This document shows positions 33,198-41,974 of a stretch of 64,000 nt of DNA, one piece after another. Position numbers and translations under genes: made by a program. Source of the DNA: Clostridium_AD estertheticum_D (lineage in GTDB: Bacteria > Bacillota > Clostridia > Clostridiales > Clostridiaceae). The DNA lies in assembly GCF_018861295.1 (NCBI RefSeq), contig NZ_JAHLDM010000006.1, positions 62,001 through 126,000 on the forward strand, written 5' to 3'. Within the stretch, counting starts at the first letter, position 1, and each line of letters starts with the position of its first letter. The notes below the pieces were generated by a model. It made no database searches and was not told the origin of the DNA. It worked only from the letters and a program-made list of their open reading frames with translations.

Positions 33198-34754
33198 ATG
33201 AAAATATTAAAAGCTAGAGAAGCTGCTGAATTAGTAAAGGATGGCGATTGTATTGTAACTGACGGGTTTGTTGGTAGTTGTTGTCCTGAGACTCTTACTA
33301 TAGCTTTAGAGGAGCGTTTTTTAGAAACAGGTAAGCCTATAAATTTAAATCTTATGTATGCTGCGGCTCAAGGCGATCAAAAAGGAAAGGGTGTGGATCA
33401 TTTTGCACATGAAGGAATGACTAAAAGAGTTGTGGGTGGTCATTATAACATGTCACCAGCTCTTGGTAAATTAGCTGTAGAAAATAAAATAGAAGCATAT
33501 AATCTTCCACAGGGAACTCTTGCGCAGCTTATGAGAGATATTGCTGGGAAAAGGGTTGGTACAATAACTCATGTAGGATTAAACACATTTGTTGATCCTA
33601 GAATTGAAGGTGGAAAATTAAATGACATTACAACAGAGGACATTGTAAAGGTAATTGAAATTGAAGGTGAAGAAAAGTTATTATATAAATCATTTCCAAT
33701 TAATATCTGTTTTCTAAGAGGCACCTATGCTGATGGAAATGGGAATATAACTCTAGAAAGAGAAGTAGCTACTCTTGAATCAACATCTATTGCTCAAGCA
33801 ACAAAGAATAGTGGTGGAATAGTTGTAGTTCAAGTTGAAAAAGTAGTAGCTAATGGCAGCCTTGATCCACGCCTTGTAAAAATTCCTGGAATATATGTAA
33901 ATTATGTTGTTGTCGCGTCTCCTGAGGAACATGAGCAATGCTTTGGAGTTGAATATAACCCAGCTTGCACAGGAGAAATAAAAGCATCAATGGATTCAAT
34001 AGAAAATACACATTTAGATGCCAGAAAAATAATAGCAAGAAGAGCTGCGTTTGAGCTTGAAGAGAATAGTGTTGTAAATTTAGGAATTGGAATACCTGAG
34101 GTAATATCATCAGTTGCGAGTGAAGAGGGTATTTGCGATTACATGACACTTACAGTAGAAGCAGGAGCAGTTGGTGGAGTACCCCTAGGTGGTTCAGCTT
34201 TTGGTGCATCAGTAAATCCACAAGCAATTCTAGACCAAGCCTACCAATTTGATTTTTATGATGGCGGTGGGGTCGACTTAGCATTCTTAGGCCTGGCTCA
34301 AGTTGATAAAGAAGGAAACTTAAATGTAAGTAAGTTTGGTACACGTATTGCAGGATGTGGTGGATTTATCAACATAACCCAAAATGCAAAAAAAGTTATG
34401 TTTTGTGGAACATTTACAACTCAGGGACTTAAAGAGGAAGTAAAAGATGGAAAGCTTGTTATAAAACAAGAAGGTAAGATGGTTAAATTTATAGAGAAAG
34501 TTCAGCAAATTACTTTTAGTGGGAAATATGCACGAAAAGTAAATCAGCCAGTAATGTATATCACTGAGCGAGCTGTGTTTGAACTTAGATCGGATGGTCT
34601 TTACCTTACTGAAATAGCACCAGGTATTAATTTGCAAAAAGATGTTTTAGATTTAATGGGTTTTAAACCTAAAGTGGATGGAACACCGAAACTTATGGAT
34701 GAGCGTATTTTCTATGATAAACCAATGGGCTTAAAATCAAAAGTACATGCTTAA
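33198..34754 (+). CDS. pct: Propionate CoA-transferase
   Basis: A 518-residue class I CoA-transferase that closely resembles the remembered C. propionicum Pct along its full length: FVGSCCPETL near the start, HFAHEGMTKR, DPRLVKIPGIYVNYVVVA, and the catalytic Glu in LTVEAGAVGGVPLGG, then GCGGFINITQNAKKVMFCGTF. Pct exchanges CoA between acetyl- or propionyl-CoA and acids such as propionate, lactate, acrylate and 3-hydroxypropionate. It can both activate 3-hydroxypropionate and release propionate, closing the proposed cycle. Last gene of the operon, followed by a hairpin. Confidence 0.92.
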   Translation: MKILKAREAAELVKDGDCIVTDGFVGSCCPETLTIALEERFLETGKPINLNLMYAAAQGDQKGKGVDHFAHEGMTKRVVGGHYNMSPALGKLAVENKIEAYNLPQGTLAQLMRDIAGKRVGTITHVGLNTFVDPRIEGGKLNDITTEDIVKVIEIEGEEKLLYKSFPINICFLRGTYADGNGNITLEREVATLESTSIAQATKNSGGIVVVQVEKVVANGSLDPRLVKIPGIYVNYVVVASPEEHEQCFGVEYNPACTGEIKASMDSIENTHLDARKIIARRAAFELEENSVVNLGIGIPEVISSVASEEGICDYMTLTVEAGAVGGVPLGGSAFGASVNPQAILDQAYQFDFYDGGGVDLAFLGLAQVDKEGNLNVSKFGTRIAGCGGFINITQNAKKVMFCGTFTTQGLKEEVKDGKLVIKQEGKMVKFIEKVQQITFSGKYARKVNQPVMYITERAVFELRSDGLYLTEIAPGINLQKDVLDLMGFKPKVDGTPKLMDERIFYDKPMGLKSKVHA

Positions 34755-34775
34755 AATAAAGAGAAACTAAAACAC

Positions 34776-34815
34776 AAATAAGCCCTATGCAGTAACTTGC
34801 ACAGAGCTTATTTAA
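34776..34815 (+). terminator. Terminator of the propionate operon
   Basis: AAATAAGC...TGCA pairs with TGCA...GCTTATTT around a short loop, with mismatches in mid-stem. Convergent with the minus-strand gene ending at 34818. Confidence 0.65.
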
Positions 34816-34817
34816 AT

Positions 34818-35474
34818 TTAAGGTGTATATTGTCCTTCTACTTTTACCACTATATCATTTTGAGTATAGATATAACATAACATATGTCCATTCCTACTAT
34901 TAGAGACACGTTTGAAAGTAGCGTAGGTAGTAGGTTGGTTATTAATATCATTGTTAAGTGGATTTATCAAAAATCCAAGAACGTTTAGTGAGGCAGTATT
35001 AGCTATAACATAGTTTTTTATAGTTTTGTTATTATTAAAAATATAGTAATCATCGTATACGTAATATTTTCCATCTTCATATAGGGCATTTCCATCCTTT
35101 TTAGCTGCTTCAATAGCATCATTTCTAATTAGAAAATTTACATCGTCAAAGCTCAAATATCTTTTGCCATTTTTGTCATATACATTAGAGATATAACCAA
35201 TTTGTTTTGATTTTATTATTGGTTTAGGACTAACAATAACCTGCGCTTTCATTTCTTCTATTGATACTTTTTTAGAAAAAGAAAATGTTCCATTTTGATA
35301 GGCTAATTCTTTTAAATTTAAATTAGCAGAGCTCTGCTTAATGTTTTGATGGAAATTGTCAACTAGTACCTTGTTTTTAGAATAACCTGAGGTTAATACT
35401 AAAATAACAACGCAAGTTACCATAGCTAGTATTATTGAAACTTTTACTTTGGGTTCATTTAAATTAGAACTCAT
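34818..35474 (-). CDS. Membrane-anchored or exported hypothetical protein
   Basis: The 218-residue product starts at 35474 behind AAAGGTGGTGAA; an upstream ATG (35501) lacks an SD. Residues about 10-32 (KVSIILAMVTCVVILVLTSG) form a membrane anchor or uncleaved signal. The rest is polar with YISNVYDKNGKRYLSFDDVNFL and a YEDGKYYVYDDYYIF strand-rich middle. I do not recognise the family, though the YLSFDDV...ND.A segment resembles exported clostridial proteins of unknown role. A relic of its 3' end lies at 12763. Confidence 0.75.
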   Translation of the reverse strand: MSSNLNEPKVKVSIILAMVTCVVILVLTSGYSKNKVLVDNFHQNIKQSSANLNLKELAYQNGTFSFSKKVSIEEMKAQVIVSPKPIIKSKQIGYISNVYDKNGKRYLSFDDVNFLIRNDAIEAAKKDGNALYEDGKYYVYDDYYIFNNNKTIKNYVIANTASLNVLGFLINPLNNDINNQPTTYATFKRVSNSRNGHMLCYIYTQNDIVVKVEGQYTP

Positions 35475-35647
35475 AAAATATTCACCACCTTTTATAATCA
35501 AATAAATAACATCATTATTGTAGTATTCGTAAAGATATTACTTTTATAACAAAAGTAACTGTTATATTAAACAAAATTAACGGCATTTTAATCTATTTTT
35601 ATTAGTGCTTGTATTTATGAATGCTTTAAAATAAGTGGTTGACATTG

Positions 35648-35676
35648 AATCTCTTCACTTTTGTGAGGAGATTTTT
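35648..35676 (+). terminator. Orphan terminator-like hairpin
   Basis: AATCTCTTCAC pairs with GTGAGGAGATT around TTTT, then TTT. No plus-strand gene ends nearby, so it may mark a lost gene. The interval 35475-35826 otherwise shows only A/T-rich promoter-like DNA. Confidence 0.55.
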
Positions 35677-35826
35677 AACTAATATAAATATAAACTTTTT
35701 ATTGTAAATTGATTGAACATATGTCACAATAGTGTAATGTTAGATGTGCTTTATATTATTTTATTATTTATCCGTAACACTTAATTTTAAGTCATGTATG
35801 AAATTATGAGAACATAGGAGGAAAAG

Positions 35827-36834
35827 ATGGGATCCAAGAATATATCACAGCGAAAACGAAAAAAAAATTATAAGCTTAGAAATTTTATATTTTATTTGGT
35901 TTTTATATTAGCATTTACAGGAGTTAGTGCTCCATTAATTATATTTCATGGTCCTTTTACTAATGTAAAAAAAACGATTGTAGATGCAGCAATGACTACA
36001 CTTAGTCATCAATGGATTGCAAAGCTATTTTTATCTGATGCAGAAATTCAGAAAATTCGTGATGAAGATACAGTTCAAGTTATGCAGCAGGGTAATAATA
36101 TCAAGTTTAGTAACAGCCATGACAATAGTATTGAAAGATATAATATTTCAAGTGGAATAAAGTTCAAAGGATATTTACTTATTATTAAAGATCCGGCTAG
36201 AGTTAAAGTTGGCTACAGTAACAAACTTGGAACCCAGGGAGAGCTAACAAGCCAGATAGCCCAGGATAATGGTTCTATAGCAGCTGTTAATGCAGGAGGT
36301 TTTTCTGATTCTTCCTCAACGAATGCAAAATGGACTGGCACGGGAGGAAAACCGACGGGTATTATTATGAGTAATGGAAATATTAAATTTAATGATATAA
36401 CAGATCCAGACAAAAAGGTCGATATCACAGCTATTACAAGCAAAGCTCAACTTCTTGTTGGACTTCACAGTTTGAATGAGTTAAAAACGCTTGGTGTAAC
36501 CGAAGCGGTGTCATTTGGGCCAGCCCTTGTAGTTGATGGTCAGGGAATGATAAAATCTGGAGATGGTGGACAGGGAATTGCACCGAGGACAGCCATTGGT
36601 CAGCGCGCGGATGGTGCTATATTATTGCTTGTTATTGATGGAAGAACAACTAAAAGCTTAGGTGCATCACTTAAAGATGTACAAAATGTAATGCTTGAAT
36701 ATGGAGCATCTAATGCCTCTAATTTAGATGGTGGTTCATCAACCACAATGTACAATAATGGTAGTGTCATTAATAACCCTTGCAATGCACTTGGCGAAAG
36801 AGCCGTTCCATCAGCTATTATCGTTAATCCTTAA
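35827..36834 (+). CDS. Membrane-anchored phosphodiester glycosidase (NAGPA-domain) protein
   Basis: A 335-residue protein with a basic N-terminus and one membrane segment (about residues 22-42), so the rest lies outside the cell. The C-terminal part is a phosphodiester glycosidase/NAGPA domain: IAAVNAGGF, KPTGIIMSNG, APRTAIGQRADGAILLLVIDGR, and SNASNLDGGSSTTMY near the end. Such proteins act on phosphodiester-linked sugars in surface polysaccharides. The SD is AGGAGG. The next gene starts 17 nt downstream. Confidence 0.85.
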   Translation: MGSKNISQRKRKKNYKLRNFIFYLVFILAFTGVSAPLIIFHGPFTNVKKTIVDAAMTTLSHQWIAKLFLSDAEIQKIRDEDTVQVMQQGNNIKFSNSHDNSIERYNISSGIKFKGYLLIIKDPARVKVGYSNKLGTQGELTSQIAQDNGSIAAVNAGGFSDSSSTNAKWTGTGGKPTGIIMSNGNIKFNDITDPDKKVDITAITSKAQLLVGLHSLNELKTLGVTEAVSFGPALVVDGQGMIKSGDGGQGIAPRTAIGQRADGAILLLVIDGRTTKSLGASLKDVQNVMLEYGASNASNLDGGSSTTMYNNGSVINNPCNALGERAVPSAIIVNP

Positions 36835-36851
36835 CAGATAGGAGAGTAACT

Positions 36852-37868
36852 ATGAAAAAAGTATTTAAAAAAATGATAATATTAATAATCATTTCATTAA
36901 TCGTACAAAGTGGCGGACTTTTCTATTTGAATAACTACTTTTTAACTTCAAATGCTGCTTTGAAATCTCAAAAGGTAGGAGATTCAGCGCAAAGTAAGAA
37001 AACGTCTGTTTCGACATTCAAAGTACCAAGTAACGCCACCACTATAGATGTTTCTTATGATGCAGGTTATATTTCATATTATTTGAATAATCAGCTATAT
37101 GTTGTTAATACTATAACAGGTAAGAGCATTAATGTATCCTCTTCTAATGGAGTTAAAATATCATTTTGTAAATGGCTTCCGGATAGAAATAGAATGCTAG
37201 TTGTAGAAACTCAAAATAGAAATCTTTCATTATCATATTATGATGTTACTCAATCACAAAAAAGTAAAGTATCTGATATTTTAATGATTAGTTCTGCGTC
37301 TACTGTAAAGGATATTGAAGTATCACCTTTAACAAATGTAATTTATATAAAAGTTAAAAATGGTTATAAGTATTATTCTATATATTGGGTAAATATAATG
37401 AAATCAAGAAAAAAAATTGTTACTAAATCTGAGTATGTAGGGAATATTAGAGTAATACCTCATGAAGATAAGATGGTGTACGAAAATTTAACCAATAATA
37501 AGGTTTATGCAACTGGGCCAGACCACGCTTTGAACTTTAGTGGCTCTACAAAATCATGCTTACTCGCAATAGATAATAATGATCAGGTTTATGTTGGAAA
37601 TGTGAATAGTAGTAATAAAATTGATAAGATATATTATGGTAAATTGGGCGGTGACTGGAAGTCACTTCCATTAAGCACAGCAGTAAGTAAAGATAACTTG
37701 TTTGTCACTGGTAGTGGTAAGGTTTATAAAAATGATAAGATTAAATCTATGGTAACAGAAATCCAAACAAATAAAGAAACAATTTATAAAGGTACATTCC
37801 TGCAATCATATAGTACTGGAGTTGCATCATTAAGTGATGGAAATTTAGTTAAAACACCTTTCAATTAA
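36852..37868 (+). CDS. Membrane-anchored predicted propeller-like protein
   Basis: A 338-residue protein with an N-terminal anchor (residues about 8-32), then a Ser/Lys linker and repeated beta-strand segments with WD/TolB-like character (VSYDAGYISYYLNNQLYVVN, CKWLPDRNRMLVVE, IEVSPLTNVIYIKV). The extracellular part is probably a propeller. GGAGAG gives the start. It forms an operon with the phosphodiester glycosidase gene 17 nt upstream and may assist it at the surface; no function is established. Confidence 0.75.
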   Translation: MKKVFKKMIILIIISLIVQSGGLFYLNNYFLTSNAALKSQKVGDSAQSKKTSVSTFKVPSNATTIDVSYDAGYISYYLNNQLYVVNTITGKSINVSSSNGVKISFCKWLPDRNRMLVVETQNRNLSLSYYDVTQSQKSKVSDILMISSASTVKDIEVSPLTNVIYIKVKNGYKYYSIYWVNIMKSRKKIVTKSEYVGNIRVIPHEDKMVYENLTNNKVYATGPDHALNFSGSTKSCLLAIDNNDQVYVGNVNSSNKIDKIYYGKLGGDWKSLPLSTAVSKDNLFVTGSGKVYKNDKIKSMVTEIQTNKETIYKGTFLQSYSTGVASLSDGNLVKTPFN

Positions 37869-37986
37869 ACTAAGAGTATATTATTTTCAGTTAAATCATG
37901 GAATATTCCAAAATATAATTGAAATATGTAAATAGGTGATTGAGGATCAGAAATTTTTCCTGTTAATAATCTGGAGGAATATAGTT

Positions 37987-39090
37987 ATGGTAAAGAAAAT
38001 TATAATAAAAGTAATAGTTTTACTATTTATATTTATGATATTATTAATAGGATGTGTAAGTGATACGAGTCCCCTAATGAAGTGTGCGAAAATAGATAAT
38101 AATGATATTCAATCTAAAATGTCTAAATATATAGATGATTATTCTCCAAAAGATAAATTTAGCGGTACGGTTATTGTTGCGAAGGATAATGAGATTATAT
38201 TAGATAAAGGGTATGGAATGGCAGATTATAATAATAAAATTATTAATAAATCAAAAACAGTTTTTGAAATTGCATCCATAACAAAGCAATTTACGGCTAC
38301 AGCGATTTTAATGTTACAAGAAAAGAATCTTTTAAGTGTCCAAGACACAGTTGATAAATATATTCCTGATTATCCAGAGGGAAATAAAATAAAAATATAT
38401 AATCTTCTCAGTCAAACCTCAGGAATTATTGATTATAGTCAACCTTCGGAAAAAGGAAAACTTACCTATACACCATTGGAAATTATTGAACTTTTTAAAA
38501 ATAAACCGCGCAAGTTTGAAACTGGAACAAAGTATGAGTACAGTAGTTCAAATTATATATTGCTTGGATATATAATAGAAAAGGTGTCAGGTATGAAATA
38601 TGAGCAGTATTTAGAAAAGAACATATTTAAACCTTTAAAATTAAATAATACCGGATTTTTAAGCAATAAAATGATTACAAAGAATAGAGCAATAGGATAT
38701 GCTCTATCTGAAAATTCGGGCAAATATACACCAGCATCTAATGCAGAAAATTCAACATTATACTCTGCTGGAGGAATTTATTCAACAGTTAATGATTTAT
38801 ATACATGGGGTATTGCATTATTTGAAGAAAAGTTAATTAGTAAAGAGTCATTAAATGAAATGCTTACACCATTATTAAACACTTATGGGTATGGATATGG
38901 ATTGATTATTAGCAAAAATGCTATGGAAGATAAAATGGTTTGGCATAATGGAACTCTATCAGGCTATTCATCATATATAGGGAAAAATATTAATAAAGAC
39001 TATGTATTTATTATACTTAGCAATAAAGGTTCATACAATGTTGTACAAATGGTTTCAGGATTAACAGATATCTTAGAAGTGAAAAAATAA
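37987..39090 (+). CDS. Serine beta-lactamase-like hydrolase lipoprotein
   Basis: A 367-residue class-C-beta-lactamase/DD-peptidase family protein. A lipoprotein signal ends at LLIGCVSD. Catalytic motifs are the SxxK nucleophile (EIASITKQF), YxN (YEYSSSNYI) and a C-terminal HNG (WHNGTLSGYSS). GGAGG lies before the ATG at 37987; an ORF extension to 37936 has no SD. It acts outside the membrane, as a D,D-peptidase, esterase or D-Ala esterase of the FmtA kind. The nearby dlt operon makes the last idea attractive but unproven. Confidence 0.85.
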   Translation: MVKKIIIKVIVLLFIFMILLIGCVSDTSPLMKCAKIDNNDIQSKMSKYIDDYSPKDKFSGTVIVAKDNEIILDKGYGMADYNNKIINKSKTVFEIASITKQFTATAILMLQEKNLLSVQDTVDKYIPDYPEGNKIKIYNLLSQTSGIIDYSQPSEKGKLTYTPLEIIELFKNKPRKFETGTKYEYSSSNYILLGYIIEKVSGMKYEQYLEKNIFKPLKLNNTGFLSNKMITKNRAIGYALSENSGKYTPASNAENSTLYSAGGIYSTVNDLYTWGIALFEEKLISKESLNEMLTPLLNTYGYGYGLIISKNAMEDKMVWHNGTLSGYSSYIGKNINKDYVFIILSNKGSYNVVQMVSGLTDILEVKK

Positions 39091-39111
39091 CTTAGAAGAA
39101 GCAAATTTAAC

Positions 39112-39219
39112 AAAAGTGACAGAGTAGCTTATTATAAGAGTATAGATAATATGGTTAATTCTTATGGTTTTGAAGTCACTGATTTTTCAAAATATGAAAG
39201 ATTAGATTATTTTATGAAC
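39112..39219 (+). pseudogene. Relic of the 3' part of a dltD gene
   Basis: This stretch encodes DRVAYYKSIDNMVNSYGF then EVTDFSKYERLDYF, matching DRLSYYKKINNMVNSYGF / EIADFSKYENENYF near the end of DltD at 41975-43174. It lacks a start and is fused to unrelated sequence. It shows that a second dltD once lay here on the plus strand. Confidence 0.85.
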
Positions 39220-39222
39220 AAA

Positions 39223-39267
39223 TATAACATCCATATCTTTAGGAAGATATGGATGTTATATTTTTTT
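39223..39267 (+). terminator. Terminator after the dltD relic
   Basis: Perfect 17-bp stem TATAACATCCATATCTT / AAGATATGGATGTTATA with a 4-nt loop and seven T. Confidence 0.92.
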
Positions 39268-39276
39268 CTAAAGTTA

Positions 39277-39298
39277 TGGGAGACTTTCCTTCGGAAAT
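39277..39298 (+). repeat. 22-nt direct repeat, left copy
   Basis: TGGGAGACTTTCCTTC followed by GGAAAT; 21 of 22 bases equal to 40410-40431. Both encode GDFPSE in one frame. The pair brackets the LRR gene. Confidence 0.75.
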
Positions 39299-39461
39299 TT
39301 TATTGAAAATTAAAAATAAAAAAAGGAATATAATGGAACATGGAGAATTGGTATATTATGTAATTAATTAATAGTGAATATAAAATGTAAAACAATAAAA
39401 ATAAGTTTAAAGAATTAAGGAAGTTTCAAATTCAATAAATTATTTAGAAGGAGCTAATTAT

Positions 39462-40388
39462 ATGAATTGTAAGCATTGTGGAAATATATTATCTGAAGAT
39501 AGTAAAGTATGTCCTAATTGTGGAATTCACGAAGACACAAAGAATTTACAAAAGTTAAATGATGATTCAGAAGAGAAAATCAATAATTCTAAAAATTACA
39601 TCCTAAATTTTAAAAAAATTATTTTCAATAAAATAACAATGGCTGTTTTAATTTTCTTGATAATAACTTCAGTAGTGATCATAGGTAAACTAAAAGTTTT
39701 CAATAATAATGATAATATAGAAAGTAATCTAGTTCTACAAAACAATTTGGGCGGTACATATTATAATAGAAATTTAGACAAGACAGTTAGCGATAAAGAT
39801 GTTATTATATTCCCTGATAAAAATTTGGAAAAGGTAGTTAGACATGCGATTAAGAAATACAATGGAGACATTTTAAAAGGTGATGTAGCTAAGATAAAAG
39901 AGTTAAAGGCTTCTAATACAAATATAAGTAACCTTTCAGGCATTCAAAATTTAACTGATTTGACTTTGTTATATTTATATAATAACAAAATAGACAATAT
40001 AGATTATTTAAAGGGACTTACTAAGTTAACTGTATTAGATTTATATAATAATAAAATTGAAAATATAAATGCTTTAAAGAAACTCACTAATTTAACAACA
40101 TTATATTTATGGAATAATAAAATCCACAATATAGATGGTTTAAATGGGCTTACTAATCTGACTGTATTAGATTTATGGGGTAATAAAATCAGCGATATTG
40201 ATGCATTAAAGAGACTTACTAATTTGACTGTATTGGATTTATCTAATAATAAAATCAACAATATAAATAGTTTAAAGGGGTTTACTAAATTGAATGCATT
40301 ATATCTAGGAACTAATCCAATTACAGATTATTCAATAACAAGTTCTTATTATAGCGATCTAGAAGATAAGGATTTTATATTACAATGA
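39462..40388 (+). CDS. Zinc-ribbon, single-pass membrane protein with leucine-rich repeats
   Basis: The 308-residue protein has three parts. A zinc ribbon (residues 3-21, CKHCG...CPNCG) is followed by a membrane helix at about 59-79 (MAVLIFLIITSVVIIGKLKV). Then come about six 22-residue leucine-rich repeats of internalin type from about 150 to 295 (LTNLTVLDLSNNKINNINSL). The zinc ribbon should be cytoplasmic and the LRR outside. LRRs of this type usually bind protein partners. The SD is AGAAGGAG. It is bracketed by a 22-nt repeat. I know no function for this arrangement. Confidence 0.85.
   Translation: MNCKHCGNILSEDSKVCPNCGIHEDTKNLQKLNDDSEEKINNSKNYILNFKKIIFNKITMAVLIFLIITSVVIIGKLKVFNNNDNIESNLVLQNNLGGTYYNRNLDKTVSDKDVIIFPDKNLEKVVRHAIKKYNGDILKGDVAKIKELKASNTNISNLSGIQNLTDLTLLYLYNNKIDNIDYLKGLTKLTVLDLYNNKIENINALKKLTNLTTLYLWNNKIHNIDGLNGLTNLTVLDLWGNKISDIDALKRLTNLTVLDLSNNKINNINSLKGFTKLNALYLGTNPITDYSITSSYYSDLEDKDFILQ
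39961..40295 (+). repeat. Tandem 66-nt LRR-coding repeats
   Basis: Five or so successive units of 66 nt with conserved blocks such as ACTAATTTGACTGTATTAGA and AATAATAAAATC; the nucleotide similarity suggests recent unit duplication and possible copy-number change. Confidence 0.7.
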
Positions 40389-40409
40389 AAAATTTAAACA
40401 TTCAAAAAG

Positions 40410-40431
40410 TGGGAGACTTTCCTTCTGAAAT
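40410..40431 (+). repeat. 22-nt direct repeat, right copy
   Basis: TGGGAGACTTTCCTTC followed by TGAAAT; see 39277-39298. An open frame runs on from here for 28 codons (VGDFPSEMPSNDVLKYPQ...) to a stop at about 40495, a possible gene remnant. Confidence 0.75.
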
Positions 40432-40466
40432 GCCGTCAAATGATGTATTAAAATATCCTCAGTTAG

Positions 40467-40511
40467 ATAACTACTTTTCAATAATTAATTATTGAAAAGT
40501 AGTTATTTTTA
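40467..40511 (+). terminator. Terminator after the LRR gene
   Basis: ATAACTACTTTTCAATAAT pairs with ATTATTGAAAAGTAGTTAT, followed by TTTT. Confidence 0.9.
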
Positions 40512-40604
40512 CGTTCTTAAAATAATGATATAACATTGTATAAAAGTTTATAATTTGTTTAAATATAAGAATTTATTGATTAATTTATATTATATGTAAA
40601 AATC

Positions 40605-40634
40605 TTGACAATATTAGTAGTTAGGTATTATTAT
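40605..40634 (+). promoter_or_regulatory. Probable promoter of the deacetylase gene
   Basis: TTGACA (40605-40610) and TATTAT (40629-40634) with an 18-nt spacer. The 5' leader to the start codon would be about 150 nt. Confidence 0.5.
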
Positions 40635-40791
40635 TAAGTAATGATAAAATTTATTTTTAAAAACTAAACCTAAAATATATTTTAAAACAACATAACAATA
40701 AAGATCTAAGTATTTAACGTATCAAATAATTTGAAAGGAGAGTTATTTAAAATTTAAAATTTAAATGATAATATGAATGGTGTGATAAATT

Positions 40792-41649
40792 ATGATGAAA
40801 CTTAAAAGTAAGAAAAAAATAGTAATTATTAAAAAGAAAAGATTTATTTTAGTAATATCAGTATTTATTATACTTTTGTGTTTAATATTTTATATTGGTA
40901 GTAAAGTAAGTGCTAAGAAACAGGTAGTTAAAAATGTTAACACAACAAAAGTTACACTACCACAACCACGAACTGATGTAAATATGAATGCAAGGGAAGG
41001 TAAATCTATTAATAAAGAATTAAATTCGGATTCTTCAAGTACGAATGTTTATAATTCAGATGGACATAAAGTAGCCTATCTAACTTTTGATGATGGACCT
41101 TGTGATAAGACTACCCCAGGAATTTTAAAAGTTTTAGATAGTTATAATATAAAGGCAACTTTTTTTATAGTTGGTAGTTACGCAATAAAGTATCCTGATT
41201 TAGTAAAAAAAGAAGCAATGGATGGTCAAGCTATTGGAAATCATACCTATTCGCATAATTATAATTATATTTACTCTAATACTAATACATTTTTAAGTGA
41301 TATTAATAAATGTGAGACTATATTGAAATCAATACTAGGTAGTGATTTCAATAGTAAACTAGTAAGATTTCCAGGTGGGTCATTTGGTAAGAAATTGGAA
41401 CCTTTTAGAGTGGCACTTAAAAGTGATGGATACCATTATATCGATTGGAACGACTTAACGGGGGATGCAGAGGGTCAAAATATACCAGTGGATAAGTTAT
41501 TAGATAATCTTAAAAAGAACACTGAGGGAAAGGGACATGTGGTTATTTTAATGCATGATCTTTCAACAAAGGCGACAACTGTCCAAGCACTACCAAAAGT
41601 TATTGATTATTTAAAATCTAAGGGATATTCATTTAAAACGCTTAGTTAA
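40792..41649 (+). CDS. Membrane-anchored polysaccharide deacetylase
   Basis: A NodB-homology deacetylase of 285 residues. After a basic N-terminus and one membrane helix (about 18-38) and a polar linker comes the catalytic domain: LTFDDGPCDKTT (catalytic Asp and metal Asp), GNHTYSH (metal His), VRFPGGSFG and VILMHDLSTK. It removes acetyl groups from peptidoglycan or another cell-wall glycan, commonly giving lysozyme resistance. It is monocistronic with its own terminator. Confidence 0.9.
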   Translation: MMKLKSKKKIVIIKKKRFILVISVFIILLCLIFYIGSKVSAKKQVVKNVNTTKVTLPQPRTDVNMNAREGKSINKELNSDSSSTNVYNSDGHKVAYLTFDDGPCDKTTPGILKVLDSYNIKATFFIVGSYAIKYPDLVKKEAMDGQAIGNHTYSHNYNYIYSNTNTFLSDINKCETILKSILGSDFNSKLVRFPGGSFGKKLEPFRVALKSDGYHYIDWNDLTGDAEGQNIPVDKLLDNLKKNTEGKGHVVILMHDLSTKATTVQALPKVIDYLKSKGYSFKTLS

Positions 41650-41712
41650 ATTCGGTATTTTTTCGAATAATAGATATAGTAAGAATACTTAGATACATCA
41701 AAAAAGTAAATT

Positions 41713-41748
41713 TAAATCTCTGAGGGACTCCTCGGAGATTTTTTTTTA
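41713..41748 (+). terminator. Terminator of the deacetylase gene
   Basis: AAATCTCTGAGG pairs with CTCGGAGATTT around a short loop, with a run of eight T. Confidence 0.88.
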
Positions 41749-41782
41749 GACATACTGTCTTTCTGATTTTTTCGGGCATAAT

Positions 41783-41827
41783 AATTCCCCCAATCATAGG
41801 TTTAGTATCCTACAGTTGGGGGAAATT
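41783..41827. other. Inverted repeat with C5/G5 core
   Basis: AATTCCCCCAA and TTGGGGGAAATT bracket 22 nt. It might end dlt transcription from the minus strand, but the T-run there is poor and it lies about 150 nt beyond dltD. The remainder of 41828-41974 shows nothing. Confidence 0.4.
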
Positions 41828-41974
41828 TGAAATGTTTTAGAAAGGTTTTTGTTTTAAAAATTATATATTTAAAACTGATTATATATATAAGTAATTCTCA
41901 CATCTGACTGAAATAAAAACAAATAACTGCAACCTAAAATGACAGTGGTATAAATAAGTATCATAAAAATCATA

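Noticed and set aside
33850..34637. Minus-strand ORFs of up to 105 codons opposite the CoA-transferase gene.
   Set aside because: They have no SD, and their product is Leu/Gln- or Phe/Ser-rich shadow translation of the strongly conserved pct gene.
29873..34754. A butyrate (bcs) cluster.
   Set aside because: crt- and bcd-like genes are present, but thl, hbd, etfA and etfB are missing and a Pct-type transferase and Fe-alcohol dehydrogenase complete the set; still listed as the main alternative for single enzymes.
39961..40295. Regular repeats as a CRISPR array.
   Set aside because: They are in frame and encode leucine-rich repeats; the units are contiguous without spacers.
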